Shown in pieces: positions 43,155 to 51,952 of a DNA stretch of 64,000 bases (positions within the stretch are counted from its first letter, which is position 1; every line of letters begins with the position of its first letter). The stretch comes from Stentor coeruleus. Taxonomy: Eukaryota; Ciliophora; Heterotrichea; Heterotrichida; Stentoridae. The position numbers were made by a program, and so were the translations under genes. Under the pieces are notes generated by a model, which saw nothing but the letters and a program-made list of their open reading frames with translations, was not told the origin of the DNA and did no database searches. The stretch covers positions 62,001 to 126,000 of the forward strand of contig MPUH01000011.1 in the NCBI GenBank assembly GCA_001970955.1. Reading direction: 5' to 3'.

Positions 43155-43613
43155 AGCAGTTATTATGCAATTATTGATTAATTTGTTTTGTTTAAGTGGT
43201 TTATAGTTTAATGATTTTTTTTTTAAAGGCAATTTAATACTGCAAATTTAATACTCCAAAAAATCTTAAAAAACTCTTTAATCATATATTACAAATTCGC
43301 ATCTTAATTAACTAATTAATTTGCATAGTTAATTTCTCAATCTTAATTGATATTTTCTAAAAAATATAAACTAATGAAGATATCCTTTTTATAATCTTAA
43401 ATATACTAATCAAATACTTATTATCAAAACTATTCTACACCTGATTTTTTAACTATTCCTCAAGTCTAAACCCAAAAAAAGAATCGAAAGTGGCAATTTA
43501 TAAACCTTAAGAATCCAAAAAACTAAAATTTATCCCACACACAGTTTAAGAATTGCTGAAACCTAATAAATCACCCTTATTAATATAAAAATCTTAAATG
43601 AAGTCAAAAAATA
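43155..43613. other. Intergenic, 459 bp
   Basis: AT-rich; the last 200 bp are C-over-G on the top strand. No gene seen. Confidence 0.45.
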
Positions 43614-43928
43614 ATGTACAAAATTTGCTTTATTTGCATGAAATGCTTTAAAACCAACGAGCCACCCGAAGAAATAAAATCTAAAACCAATAGTAAACTA
43701 CCTGAAGAGTCCTCTACAAATTTAAAAGAAAGTCCTCCAACAGATCCTAAAAACCAGACACAATTGCCTAACGAACTTCGTCAGCTTAGTCCTAATGGTC
43801 CTTATATAAGGAGAAAATACATGAGAATACGATCAAAGACTTCCCAATCAAATCAATTAGACTTTTCATTATCTGATCATGATATATCCAACAGTAGTCA
43901 TGGAAACGAAAAATCTTCTAATAACTAA
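43614..43928 (+). CDS. Hypothetical small protein with N-terminal Cys cluster
   Basis: A 104-aa protein starting MYKICFICMKCFK, followed by a disordered Pro/Ser/Asn-rich body with a basic patch (RRKYMRIRSK). The Cys cluster within the first 11 residues could be palmitoylated or bind metal, which is speculation. It ends 18 bp before the arrestin-like gene on the same strand. I looked for an intron that would fuse the two and found none. No family recognised. Confidence 0.5.
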   Translation: MYKICFICMKCFKTNEPPEEIKSKTNSKLPEESSTNLKESPPTDPKNQTQLPNELRQLSPNGPYIRRKYMRIRSKTSQSNQLDFSLSDHDISNSSHGNEKSSNN

Positions 43929-43946
43929 TTAACTCTTACAAATTTA

Positions 43947-44936
43947 ATGGAAGAACTTAAAATTGAAGTAGATTCTAGACCCATACTTTCTGGTAAAGAC
44001 TTAATTGGAACAGTACATCTCAATGTTAATTCTGAAATACAAGCAGATTGTTTAAAAATTGTATTCACAGGGAATGAAAAAACTCGATTTAGTAAACAAT
44101 CAGCATCTGGGAAATATTATAAAGAATTTATTGGGAATAATAAATCAGTTAGATCTGAAGTTGTGTTAAAAGAATGGGAGAATAATATAATAGAACCAGG
44201 AAAGTATGCTTATAGTTTTATTTTTGAGACCCCTGAAGGACTTGCTGGGACATTTAAATATGATAGTAATAAATCTTCTGGAAGCATCGAATATTATCTT
44301 AAAGCTAAACTACAAGGAATATATAACAATACTATATTAAAAGATAAAAAAACAGTGAAAATTGTCCAGTTACTTGAATTACAAGATTCAAATAGGATTG
44401 AGTTTTCAACTCAACTTTTATCATGTAATTGTTTTAATCGTGGTGTTTGTAATACTACCATTGAGTTTTCACAGAATATTTATAGCCCTGGGGAAACCTG
44501 TGAAGTTACGATAAATATTGATCTTTCTAAAGGAAAACAAAATATTAATAGTCTTCAATGCATACTTTGGGTTGTGTGTAGGATGATTTCTAATGAGAAA
44601 AGAGTACATTATTTTAGGAAATGTATATATTTTTATCAACATGAAATTGAGATTAAATGTGAAGATACGCTGTTGACTCCAAAAGTTATTAATTTGAGTA
44701 TACCTTTATCACATTCGAAAAGATCATTGGATGAATGTGTTGTTACTTTTGGGAAACTACTTCAGTGCTCGTATTCTTTGCAAATTGCCCTTGAGTATGG
44801 GAGTATTATTACTGATGAACCAGAGCTTCAGATGCCTTTGTATGTTGCCCTTAAGGAAAAAGAAGTTGATTTTAATCCTCATGTTAATGATAGTTATGTT
44901 AGATTAACGAGAGAGTTGCAAAAAAAGAATTTGTGA
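43947..44936 (+). CDS. Alpha-arrestin-like protein
   Basis: A 329-aa protein with the arrestin N and C beta-sandwich domains. N domain about residues 3-150: GKDLIGTVHLNVNSEIQADCLKIVFTG and IIEPGKYAYSFIFETPEGLAGTFKY, the classic PGxxxxPFxFxLP-type turn. C domain about 165-305 (YSPGETCEVTINIDLSK). Alpha-arrestins act as adaptors for receptor and transporter ubiquitination and endocytosis. No PPxY motif is visible. It lies 860 bp upstream of a run of four seven-helix receptor-like genes on the same strand, a suggestive but unproven link. Ends in TGA. Confidence 0.82.
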   Translation: MEELKIEVDSRPILSGKDLIGTVHLNVNSEIQADCLKIVFTGNEKTRFSKQSASGKYYKEFIGNNKSVRSEVVLKEWENNIIEPGKYAYSFIFETPEGLAGTFKYDSNKSSGSIEYYLKAKLQGIYNNTILKDKKTVKIVQLLELQDSNRIEFSTQLLSCNCFNRGVCNTTIEFSQNIYSPGETCEVTINIDLSKGKQNINSLQCILWVVCRMISNEKRVHYFRKCIYFYQHEIEIKCEDTLLTPKVINLSIPLSHSKRSLDECVVTFGKLLQCSYSLQIALEYGSIITDEPELQMPLYVALKEKEVDFNPHVNDSYVRLTRELQKKNL

Positions 44937-45796
44937 AAAAGATGATTAGATTAGATTAGATTAATTATTGTAATCACAGTTTCTGTATTAAGATCTATGG
45001 AATAAAATTAGTTGTAATATTTGTTATGGCAGTTTTTAAGGTTGTAATAATATCATTTCATGGAAATGCCGATTGGTGTAATTGAAAATTTATTTTGTTA
45101 ATAAATATACTCATACCTAAACAGTTTTTGAGTTATATTAATTTATTTAATCATTTTTATCATCTACTCATACTTTTTTTGGTTAGTTATTTCTATGTAA
45201 TAGAAAAATTTGCTATTTCACTCCTAAAAATTTCAAAAAACTGCTTGGATTATTTTTATATTAATTTTGCCTTTTTTCTATTTATTATACCTATTTTCTT
45301 TATATAGTTAATACCTATTTTCTATATATGCCCATTATTTATTTTAGCAATTGCTTTTTAGTTGATATTTCTTAGATCATTGCGTGACAGATAATTTTTC
45401 AGCTTTCCTGTTTTTTGTGTTGTCTTGTAGAATGGCCTATACACTCAACTTTAATATCTAATAAAAAAACAATAAAAAATTTGTTTAATAAAAATCAATT
45501 CGGCGAGCTTAAAGCCGGTTAAAAATTGTTCTATCTAAGAAAAGTTAAATTCAAGTCTTGAATAAAAATATATCAACATTAAATAAAAGCATCATAAATA
45601 TCCTACATCTTACACATTTTTTTCAAAGAAAAGTAATTTAAGCTTGAAAATGATTTATTAAAAACTAGTTCAAATATTACACAAATTTTATAACTTTATT
45701 CACAATAAAACTATTACAAATAAAATCGCAAAGATTATTTTTAATAAGTTTCCTATACATATATTAATATAATTCTAGATAAAACAATAATAAAAT
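44937..45796. other. Intergenic, 860 bp
   Basis: No gene supported. Contains a short (GATTA)n run near 44944, a near-direct repeat around ATACCTATTTTCT at about 45287-45325, and a small GC-rich hairpin-like spot at about 45501-45520 (CGGC...GCCG) in otherwise AT-rich DNA. I could not fit a tRNA to it. Confidence 0.4.
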
Positions 45797-46657
45797 ATGA
45801 GCTGTGATGGAAATATCTCACTATCAAGTACATATATTATCTCAGCTTTCTGCCTAATATCATTTTGTTTGAGCATAATAGTAATGCTTATATGTTTACT
45901 AAAAAACATTTTAGAAAGTTTTACATCAAGAATTATTATTTGTATGTCCATAAACGATGCTGTGTGTTCTCTAAGCTTATTTTTATATATAATCCTTGCC
46001 AAATTCATGAATAACTGCATTTTACTCTACTCATTCTACATTGGTTTTATGTCAAATTATGTCTGGGCATTATATATAGCTATTACACTAAGAGAAATTA
46101 TTATAAACAAATCATCTCATAATGCAAACTATTTTAAATATTGGCTTATTTTAGCTTATCCATTCCTAATAACCCTTTATACAATGCCTTTTATTACAGG
46201 TAGTTATTTAGATAAAGGGGAATTTTGTATGTTGGCTGAGACTGGTATTCAGAGTTTATGGTTGTATCTTTTGTTTATTATACCTTTTTATATATTTACT
46301 ATTATTATTTTGATAATTTTGGCTAATATTTATTTTGTATGTAGAAAGACAGATAAAAACCCTTTGAAAACAATTGTTATTAAAAGAGGCTATATTTACC
46401 CTTTGCTTGTTTTAATTATTATAGTCCCAGAATCAGTTGCAAGGTCTATAGAAACTTTTACTAACTATTGTGTGTCTGGTGATTTTACAATTTTCATGCT
46501 TGTTTTAATATCTTCACATGGAATACTCAATGCAATCACCCTGGTTTCGAATGAAAATATTAGAAGATTTTTGTTAAATAAAAGCAATACAACGATAGAG
46601 AATATATCGGTTGAAGGGTATTCTTTTTTAGATATGATGAATGATGTTTTAACATAA
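45797..46657 (+). CDS. Seven-helix receptor-like protein 1 (class-E-like)
   Basis: A 286-aa protein with seven hydrophobic helices and a short N-terminus bearing one N-glycosylation sequon (NIS). Landmarks shared with its three tandem paralogues: a TM2 motif (R/K)IIICMSIND near residue 55, WALxIALTLRE in TM3, YFKYWLILAYP leading TM4, a basic loop before TM6 (IVIKRGYIYPL), and SSHGILNAITLVSNENIRR at TM7. The layout and the TM7-to-tail motif recall cAMP-receptor-like (class E) GPCRs of Dictyostelium. That is fold-level similarity only; neither ligand nor G-protein coupling can be read from the sequence. The most divergent of the four copies. No intron. Confidence 0.78.
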   Translation: MSCDGNISLSSTYIISAFCLISFCLSIIVMLICLLKNILESFTSRIIICMSINDAVCSLSLFLYIILAKFMNNCILLYSFYIGFMSNYVWALYIAITLREIIINKSSHNANYFKYWLILAYPFLITLYTMPFITGSYLDKGEFCMLAETGIQSLWLYLLFIIPFYIFTIIILIILANIYFVCRKTDKNPLKTIVIKRGYIYPLLVLIIIVPESVARSIETFTNYCVSGDFTIFMLVLISSHGILNAITLVSNENIRRFLLNKSNTTIENISVEGYSFLDMMNDVLT

Positions 46658-47184
46658 TCATCATCATATTATTTTTTTAATTAGTTTAGAATGATTTTAT
46701 TGGTAAATTTTTAGCTTTTAGTGTTTTAATCTTTAACTTTGTTTTGTAGTTTTTTTCTTTACTATGGAATTATTAATAAGTTGAATATTCTAATTCAAAT
46801 ACAGGTTTAATTTTATTGTGGGAGATATTTATATAAATCTAAACAAATAGAAATTATTTATTGTTGTATCTTAGTTTAAATTATCTGTGATAAAATTAGG
46901 AAGTCCTAAATGACAGTTTTCTAAATTTGCACTTTTTTTCAGTTCTAAAGATATCCAATTTAAGGTCTTTGACTGTATATGCATATATTTGATAATTTTC
47001 TTTATTTATATATAATAAAACTTAATCATACTCACTTATACGTAAAAAATAAAATCAAACTACCATTCAACAATAATCTAGTAATAAATATTGATTATTA
47101 AAAACTTTTTCAGCTTAGTTTATTAATACTTTCTATCATAATAACAATCCAATCTATCAAAAAGATTATTATACAAAAACCAAT
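46658..47184. other. Receptor spacer 1 (527 bp)
   Basis: No gene. Collinear with the spacer at 48034-48611 over most of its length, including the sequence just before the start codon (ATACAAAAACCAATATG), apart from a 73-bp inverted block. Confidence 0.75.
46763..46835 (+). repeat. 73-bp block, inverted relative to 48175-48247
   Basis: This block matches the reverse complement of 48175-48247 with 3 mismatches by hand count, while the DNA on both sides of each block aligns in direct orientation. Both ends are TA (starts TATGG, ends ATATA). Confidence 0.9.
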
Positions 47185-48033
47185 ATGGGCTCTACAACTT
47201 ATATTCCACCTGTAGACATGATCCTAATTATTATTTTCTCTGGAATCTCCATCTGCCTTAGCATAGCTGTGATAATCATCTGCATAAAAAAGCAAATACT
47301 AGAAAGTTTTACTTCAAAAATCATCATCTGTATGTCAATAAACGATACCATATGTTCTCTAAATTTAATCCTAATACAAACACTTGCAAAATTCATAAAT
47401 AACTGTTGGTTCCTTTATTTATTTGATGCATCGATAATGTCAAATTTAATCTGGGCATTATGTATAGCTTTAACACTTAGAGAAGTTATTATAAAAAAGT
47501 CAGCCCATTATAAACGCTATTTTAAATTTTGGTTTATATTAGCTTATCCAATGATTATAGTTTTATTTGCAATCCCATTTATAACTGGTGGATATATTTA
47601 CAATGGAGGAGTATGCTATATAACTGAAAAAGGCTACTGGGTGATATTGTTGTATTTGCTATTTACTGTTCCTTTTTTATTATTTACTTTTACTATTTTG
47701 ATTATTTTTATCAATATCTATATTTCATGTAGGGGAACTAAAAAAAATTCTTTGAAAACAATTATTATTAAAAGAGGATATATATATCCATTGTCTGTTT
47801 TAATAATAATTTTACCTTCGACAATATCAGCTTGTATTGAATATTTTTATAAAAGTTCTATATATAATAAATCTGGGATTTTTACGCTTACTTTTTTATC
47901 TTGTCATGGAATTCTCAATGCTATTACTTTAATGCTTAATAAAAGTGTTAGGAAAATTATGTTTAAAAAGCCTGAGGATTCAATGATTTTAAGATCACTT
48001 GAAGGGTACTCTTTTTTAGATATAACTGAATAG
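47185..48033 (+). CDS. Seven-helix receptor-like protein 2 (class-E-like)
   Basis: A 282-aa tandem paralogue with the same seven-helix plan. TM2 reads SKIICMSINDTIC-like with the shared Asn-Asp pair, TM3 WALCIALTLREVIIKKS, and the second extracellular loop has GGVCYI. The TM6 lead is IIIKRGYIYPLSVLIIILPS, and TM7 ends HGILNAITLMLNKSVRK. Closest to copy 3 both in protein and in flanking DNA, implying a recent duplication of gene plus spacer. The conserved Cys in TM3 and ECL2 regions could form the usual GPCR disulphide. Role inferred as signal reception at the membrane; ligand unknown. Confidence 0.78.
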   Translation: MGSTTYIPPVDMILIIIFSGISICLSIAVIIICIKKQILESFTSKIIICMSINDTICSLNLILIQTLAKFINNCWFLYLFDASIMSNLIWALCIALTLREVIIKKSAHYKRYFKFWFILAYPMIIVLFAIPFITGGYIYNGGVCYITEKGYWVILLYLLFTVPFLLFTFTILIIFINIYISCRGTKKNSLKTIIIKRGYIYPLSVLIIILPSTISACIEYFYKSSIYNKSGIFTLTFLSCHGILNAITLMLNKSVRKIMFKKPEDSMILRSLEGYSFLDITE

Positions 48034-48174
48034 AAGATTAGTTTTAATATTATTGAGTTGTAAAAACCTTGCTATTATATTGTTTGTTTAAATTAGTTTA
48101 GAATTATTTTATTGATAACTTTTTAGCTTTTAGAGCTTTAATCTTTAACTTAGTTTTGTAGTTTTTTCCTTCAC

Positions 48175-48247
48175 TATATAAATATCTCCCACAATAAAAT
48201 TATACTTGCATTTGAATTAGAATATTCAACTTATTAATAATTCCATA
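48175..48247 (-). repeat. 73-bp block, inverted relative to 46763-46835
   Basis: Partner of the block in spacer 1. Reads TATATAAATATC at the left and AATTCCATA at the right, the reverse complement of the other copy's ends. Confidence 0.9.
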
Positions 48248-48542
48248 GATCTAAAAAATAGAAATTATTCATTATTTTATCTTAGTTTAAATTATCTGTG
48301 ATAGAAACTAGGAAATCCTAAGATCACAGTTTTCTAAATACAAACTTTTTTTCAGTTCTGAAAATATCCAATTTAAGTTTTTTAACTATATATGCATATT
48401 TAATCATTTCCTTTTATTTGTATATAATAAAACTTAATCATAATCACTTATACATAAAAAATAAAATCAAACTATCAACTATAATCTATCAATAAATATT
48501 GATTATTAAAATACTTTTCAGTTTAGTTTATTAATACTTTCT

Positions 48543-48584
48543 CATAATAATAATCTAATCTATCATAATAATAATCCAATCTAT
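48543..48584 (+). repeat. Two 21-nt tandem units upstream of receptor 3
   Basis: CATAATAATAATCTAATCTAT followed by a copy with a single T-to-C change. Spacer 1 has one related unit here, so this is a local expansion. Confidence 0.8.
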
Positions 48585-48611
48585 CAAAATAATAATAATA
48601 CAAAAACCAAT

Positions 48612-49460
48612 ATGAGTTCAAACAATTATGCTTCACCTACAGACATGCTCATAATTCTTATTTTCTCTGGAATCTCCATCTGCTTCAGCATAGCAGTAAT
48701 AATCATCTGCATAAAAAAGCAAATACTAGAAAGTTTTACTTCAAAAATCATCATCTGTATGTCAATAAACGACATCTTATGCTCTCTAAATCTAATCCTA
48801 ATGCAATCACTCGCAAAAATCATAAATAATTGTGGATTCCTCTATTTATTTTATGTATCGGTAATGCCAAATTTAATCTGGGCATTATGTATAGCTTTAA
48901 CACTTAGAGAAGTTATTATAAAAAAGTCAGTCCATTATAAACGCTATTTTAAATTTTGGTTTATATTAGCTTATCCTATACTTATGATTTTATTTGCAAT
49001 ACCATTTACAACTAATAGCTATATTTATAATGGGGAAATGTGCTATTTATTTGATAAAGGCTACTGGGCAATATTTTTGTATATTTTGTTTTATGTTCCT
49101 TTTTTATTGTTTACTTTTATTATTTTGATTATTTTTATCTGTATCTATATTTCATGTAGGGGAAAAGAAAAAAATCCTTTGAAAACAATTATTATTGAAA
49201 GAGGATATATATATCCATTGTCTGTTTTAATAATAGTTTTGCCTTCGGTAATATCAACTTGCTTTGAATATTTTTATAAAAGTTCTTTTTTTAATAAAGC
49301 TGGGATTTTTACACTTGCGGTTTTATCTTGTCATGGAATTCTCAATGCTATTACTTTAATGCTTAATAAAAGTGTTAGAAAAATTATATTTAAAAAGCCT
49401 GAGGAAACAATAGTTTTAAAATCACTTGAAGGGTACTCTTTTTTAAATGCAATTGACTAG
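48612..49460 (+). CDS. Seven-helix receptor-like protein 3 (class-E-like)
   Basis: A 282-aa paralogue, very close to copy 2 over the first three helices (CIKKQILESFTSKIIICMSI is shared) and more variable in ECL2 (NGEMCYLFDKG). TM6 lead IIIERGYIYPL has Glu where the others have Lys. TM7 ends SCHGILNAITLMLNKSVRK as in copy 2. Variation concentrated in outward-facing loops would fit divergence of ligand specificity, which is inference. No intron. Confidence 0.78.
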   Translation: MSSNNYASPTDMLIILIFSGISICFSIAVIIICIKKQILESFTSKIIICMSINDILCSLNLILMQSLAKIINNCGFLYLFYVSVMPNLIWALCIALTLREVIIKKSVHYKRYFKFWFILAYPILMILFAIPFTTNSYIYNGEMCYLFDKGYWAIFLYILFYVPFLLFTFIILIIFICIYISCRGKEKNPLKTIIIERGYIYPLSVLIIVLPSVISTCFEYFYKSSFFNKAGIFTLAVLSCHGILNAITLMLNKSVRKIIFKKPEETIVLKSLEGYSFLNAID

Positions 49461-49679
49461 AAGAATTAATTATAATATTCTTGGGTTTTAATAGAATAAT
49501 AATAGTAAACTTTACATATTTGCATAGAAATAAAATTTAGTCATAATTTTCATATACATAAAAAATGAATCAAGTTTTTTTCAATAATGATTTAGCAATA
49601 AATATTTTTCAGTTTATTTTATTAATACTTTCCAACATAATTCTTAATCTACTAAAAATAATAACTATAAATATAAAAA

Positions 49680-50528
49680 ATGGGTTCTGATAATTTTCTT
49701 TCATATACAGACAGAATAATTATTAGTGTTTTTAGTGGGACTTCAATTTCCCTAAGCATTGCTGTAATAATAATCTGCATAAAAAAGCAAATATTAGAAA
49801 ACTATACTTCAAAAATAATCATCTGTATGTCAATAAACGATATCTTATGCTCTCTAAACCTAATACTATTACAATTATTAATAAAAGCATCAATAAGCTG
49901 TGGTTTCCTATATATATTTTATGTATCATTAATATCCAATTGTATCTGGGCATTATGTATAGCTTTAACACTTAGAGAAGTTATTATAAAAAAATCAGAT
50001 AATTACAAACGCTACTTCAAATATTGGTTTATATTAGCTTATCCAATACTTATGATTATATTTGCAATCCCATTTACAACTAATAGTTATATTTATGATG
50101 AAGGAATTTGTTATTTGTCTGGAAAAGGTTATGAAATTCTATGGGTGGATTTTTTGTTTTATATTCCTTTTTATTTGTTTTCTTTGATTATTTTGATTTT
50201 GTTCATAAATATCTATGTTTCAAATCGGAATAATGAAGACAATTCTTTGAAAACTATTGTTATAAAAAGAGGATATATTTATCCGCTGTCTATTTTGATA
50301 ATTATTTTACCTTCATCGATTTCATATTCTATTGAATTTTTTTATAGAAATTCTGTATCTCACACTGTTCAAATTTTGGTACTTATTATTTTATCTTCTC
50401 ATGGAATTATTAATGCTATTACTTTAGTGCTTAATGAAAATATTAGAAAAATTTTGTTTAAAAAATCCCGTAGTTCAATAAATCTAAAGTTATTTGAAGA
50501 TTTTTCATTTTCAGAACTAATTAACTAG
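49680..50528 (+). CDS. Seven-helix receptor-like protein 4 (class-E-like)
   Basis: A 282-aa paralogue with the same plan: CIKKQILENYTSKIIICMSI at TM1-TM2, WALCIALTLREVIIKKSDNY at TM3, a TM4 lead as in the others, DEGICYLSG in ECL2, IVIKRGYIYPLSILIIILPS at TM6, and SSHGIINAITLVLNENIRK at TM7. The TM7 end is closer to copy 1 than to 2 and 3. The spacer before it (219 bp) is shorter than the others but keeps AAACTTTACATATTTGCATA-like AT-rich sequence. No intron. Confidence 0.78.
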   Translation: MGSDNFLSYTDRIIISVFSGTSISLSIAVIIICIKKQILENYTSKIIICMSINDILCSLNLILLQLLIKASISCGFLYIFYVSLISNCIWALCIALTLREVIIKKSDNYKRYFKYWFILAYPILMIIFAIPFTTNSYIYDEGICYLSGKGYEILWVDFLFYIPFYLFSLIILILFINIYVSNRNNEDNSLKTIVIKRGYIYPLSILIIILPSSISYSIEFFYRNSVSHTVQILVLIILSSHGIINAITLVLNENIRKILFKKSRSSINLKLFEDFSFSELIN

Positions 50529-50763
50529 AAGATTTTCTAATAATCGTGATTTTTTAAAAATTATATGAAGTCATGGAGTAAATTTATAGCTTTAATATAA
50601 TTTTAGATTTATAACAAAGCTAATCTTCTTATTGATGTTGAGTTTTTTTATACTTATAAAATCATCACTCAAGCTTTATTAGTTTTCAATATATATTCTA
50701 CCAATCATTTTATTATCTTAAAATTCACTAAAAATAAAAGTCCTGAAATATTTATCTAGTCTA

Positions 50764-51927
50764 CTAACATAAAAGTGATCTCTTCAAATAAACCCCTGGA
50801 TTTGGATTTTCACACCATAGGAAGTTGAATACAACTGCTGGCGAGTAATTTTTAAGCTGTTCCTGCATATTCTTTAACACAACCTTTGGAGGTATCGAAA
50901 ACAGTTCAAATTTTCCTCTAACTTCTAGATTTTCCTCTACAAACCTATACAAATCCTCTACATTTTCATTAATACTAAACGATCCTTCCAACACAAAATC
51001 ATCAGGAAACTTAACCTTAACAACAACAACAGCAATAAACTCTTGACTTCTAAGTTTTTCCAACTCTATCTTTCTTTTATTCTGAAAACTCATACTATTT
51101 TCTCTCTGTACAATAATACTCTGTATATTCTTCCTTATTATTTCATCATCCTCTTGAAAATTTCCCTCTTCAACAACCCCAACCATAGCATTTCTCTCAA
51201 TTCTCTGAACTTTCCTATTTCTATCCACTCTTATTTTCTTGACAACTTCTTCTCTTTGTTTATTAATTCTCTCAATTTCAGCTGTAAATTTATTAGGATC
51301 ATTTTCCCTAGATTCAATTTTTGGTGTTTGGAAATTCGTAGTACTTATACACGCTTTAAAAGGGTTAAATTTCTCAGCTGGTAATCTTATTGATATCCCC
51401 AGATTCTCAGCAATCTCATTTATTTCATCTAAATTCTTCAAAAGAAATTCTTCATTATTATTAGTCATTTGTAGATCTTGACCTCTTTGAACAAATCCAA
51501 TAAGCTTTAAATATTCTAAAGCAATTATATGTCGACCAATAGCTAAGTTGAATTTAGCATTTGTAAGTTTTAATATCTTATATTTTGGGTCTTGATATGA
51601 TATAAGATTACAGATGATTTGTTGAAGGACTGAAATACAAGACTTTAAGTCAGAACTTCCTGGGCCAAGGGTAGTGATAAGTTTGGCTAAAGTAGACTCG
51701 CGGAGCTTGTCAGCAAACATCGGGTCATCATTTAGATATTTATGGATAAGTCCAAAAAGTCGAGCTGGTACACCTAAGGTTTTCCATTGGGTTTCAGTAA
51801 TTTCTCTAAGGTGTTCTGCATCTGTATACCATTCTTCTTCAAGTTTCTGAATGATTTCTAGGATTTTGCCTTGTGGAATGCTGTTTTCTTGGGCGATTTT
51901 CAAAAGCAGGTCCCTGGTTTTTACCAT
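50764..51927 (-). CDS. PUB-UBX domain p97/CDC48 cofactor (UBXD1/UBXN6-like)
   Basis: A 387-aa protein with a central PUB domain (about residues 80-175; ISYQDPKYKILKLTNAKFN, then ALEYLKLIGFVQRG) and a C-terminal UBX domain (about 300-387; VKVKFPDDFVLEGSFSINEN, ending FNFLWCENPNPGVYL). This pairing is that of UBXD1/UBXN6-type adaptors, which bind the AAA ATPase p97/CDC48 by both domains and steer ubiquitinated cargo. An N-terminal helical module of about 70 residues (ILEIIQKLEEEW to LIHKYL) looks SAM-like and is not typical of animal UBXD1. I start at MVKTRD; an upstream in-frame extension would overlap the divergent LRR gene. The two starts are 25 bp apart. Confidence 0.85.
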   Translation of the reverse strand: MVKTRDLLLKIAQENSIPQGKILEIIQKLEEEWYTDAEHLREITETQWKTLGVPARLFGLIHKYLNDDPMFADKLRESTLAKLITTLGPGSSDLKSCISVLQQIICNLISYQDPKYKILKLTNAKFNLAIGRHIIALEYLKLIGFVQRGQDLQMTNNNEEFLLKNLDEINEIAENLGISIRLPAEKFNPFKACISTTNFQTPKIESRENDPNKFTAEIERINKQREEVVKKIRVDRNRKVQRIERNAMVGVVEEGNFQEDDEIIRKNIQSIIVQRENSMSFQNKRKIELEKLRSQEFIAVVVVKVKFPDDFVLEGSFSINENVEDLYRFVEENLEVRGKFELFSIPPKVVLKNMQEQLKNYSPAVVFNFLWCENPNPGVYLKRSLLC

Positions 51928-51952
51928 TTCTAAGAAATAAATAAGAAGTTTT

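Larger units (their letters stand above)
48034..48611. other. Receptor spacer 2 (578 bp)
   Basis: Duplicate of receptor spacer 1 with one internal 73-bp block flipped. Contains a tandem repeat just upstream of copy 3. No gene. Confidence 0.75.

Noticed and set aside
45095-45307. Plus-strand hydrophobic frame of 70 codons in the spacer before the receptors
   Set aside because: Phe/Leu/Ile-rich as expected from AT-rich DNA; no ATG at its start and no protein pattern.
45495-45525. GC-rich hairpin-like spot considered as a tRNA
   Set aside because: The arms are only 4 bp, with no anticodon or T-arm consensus. Not a tRNA.
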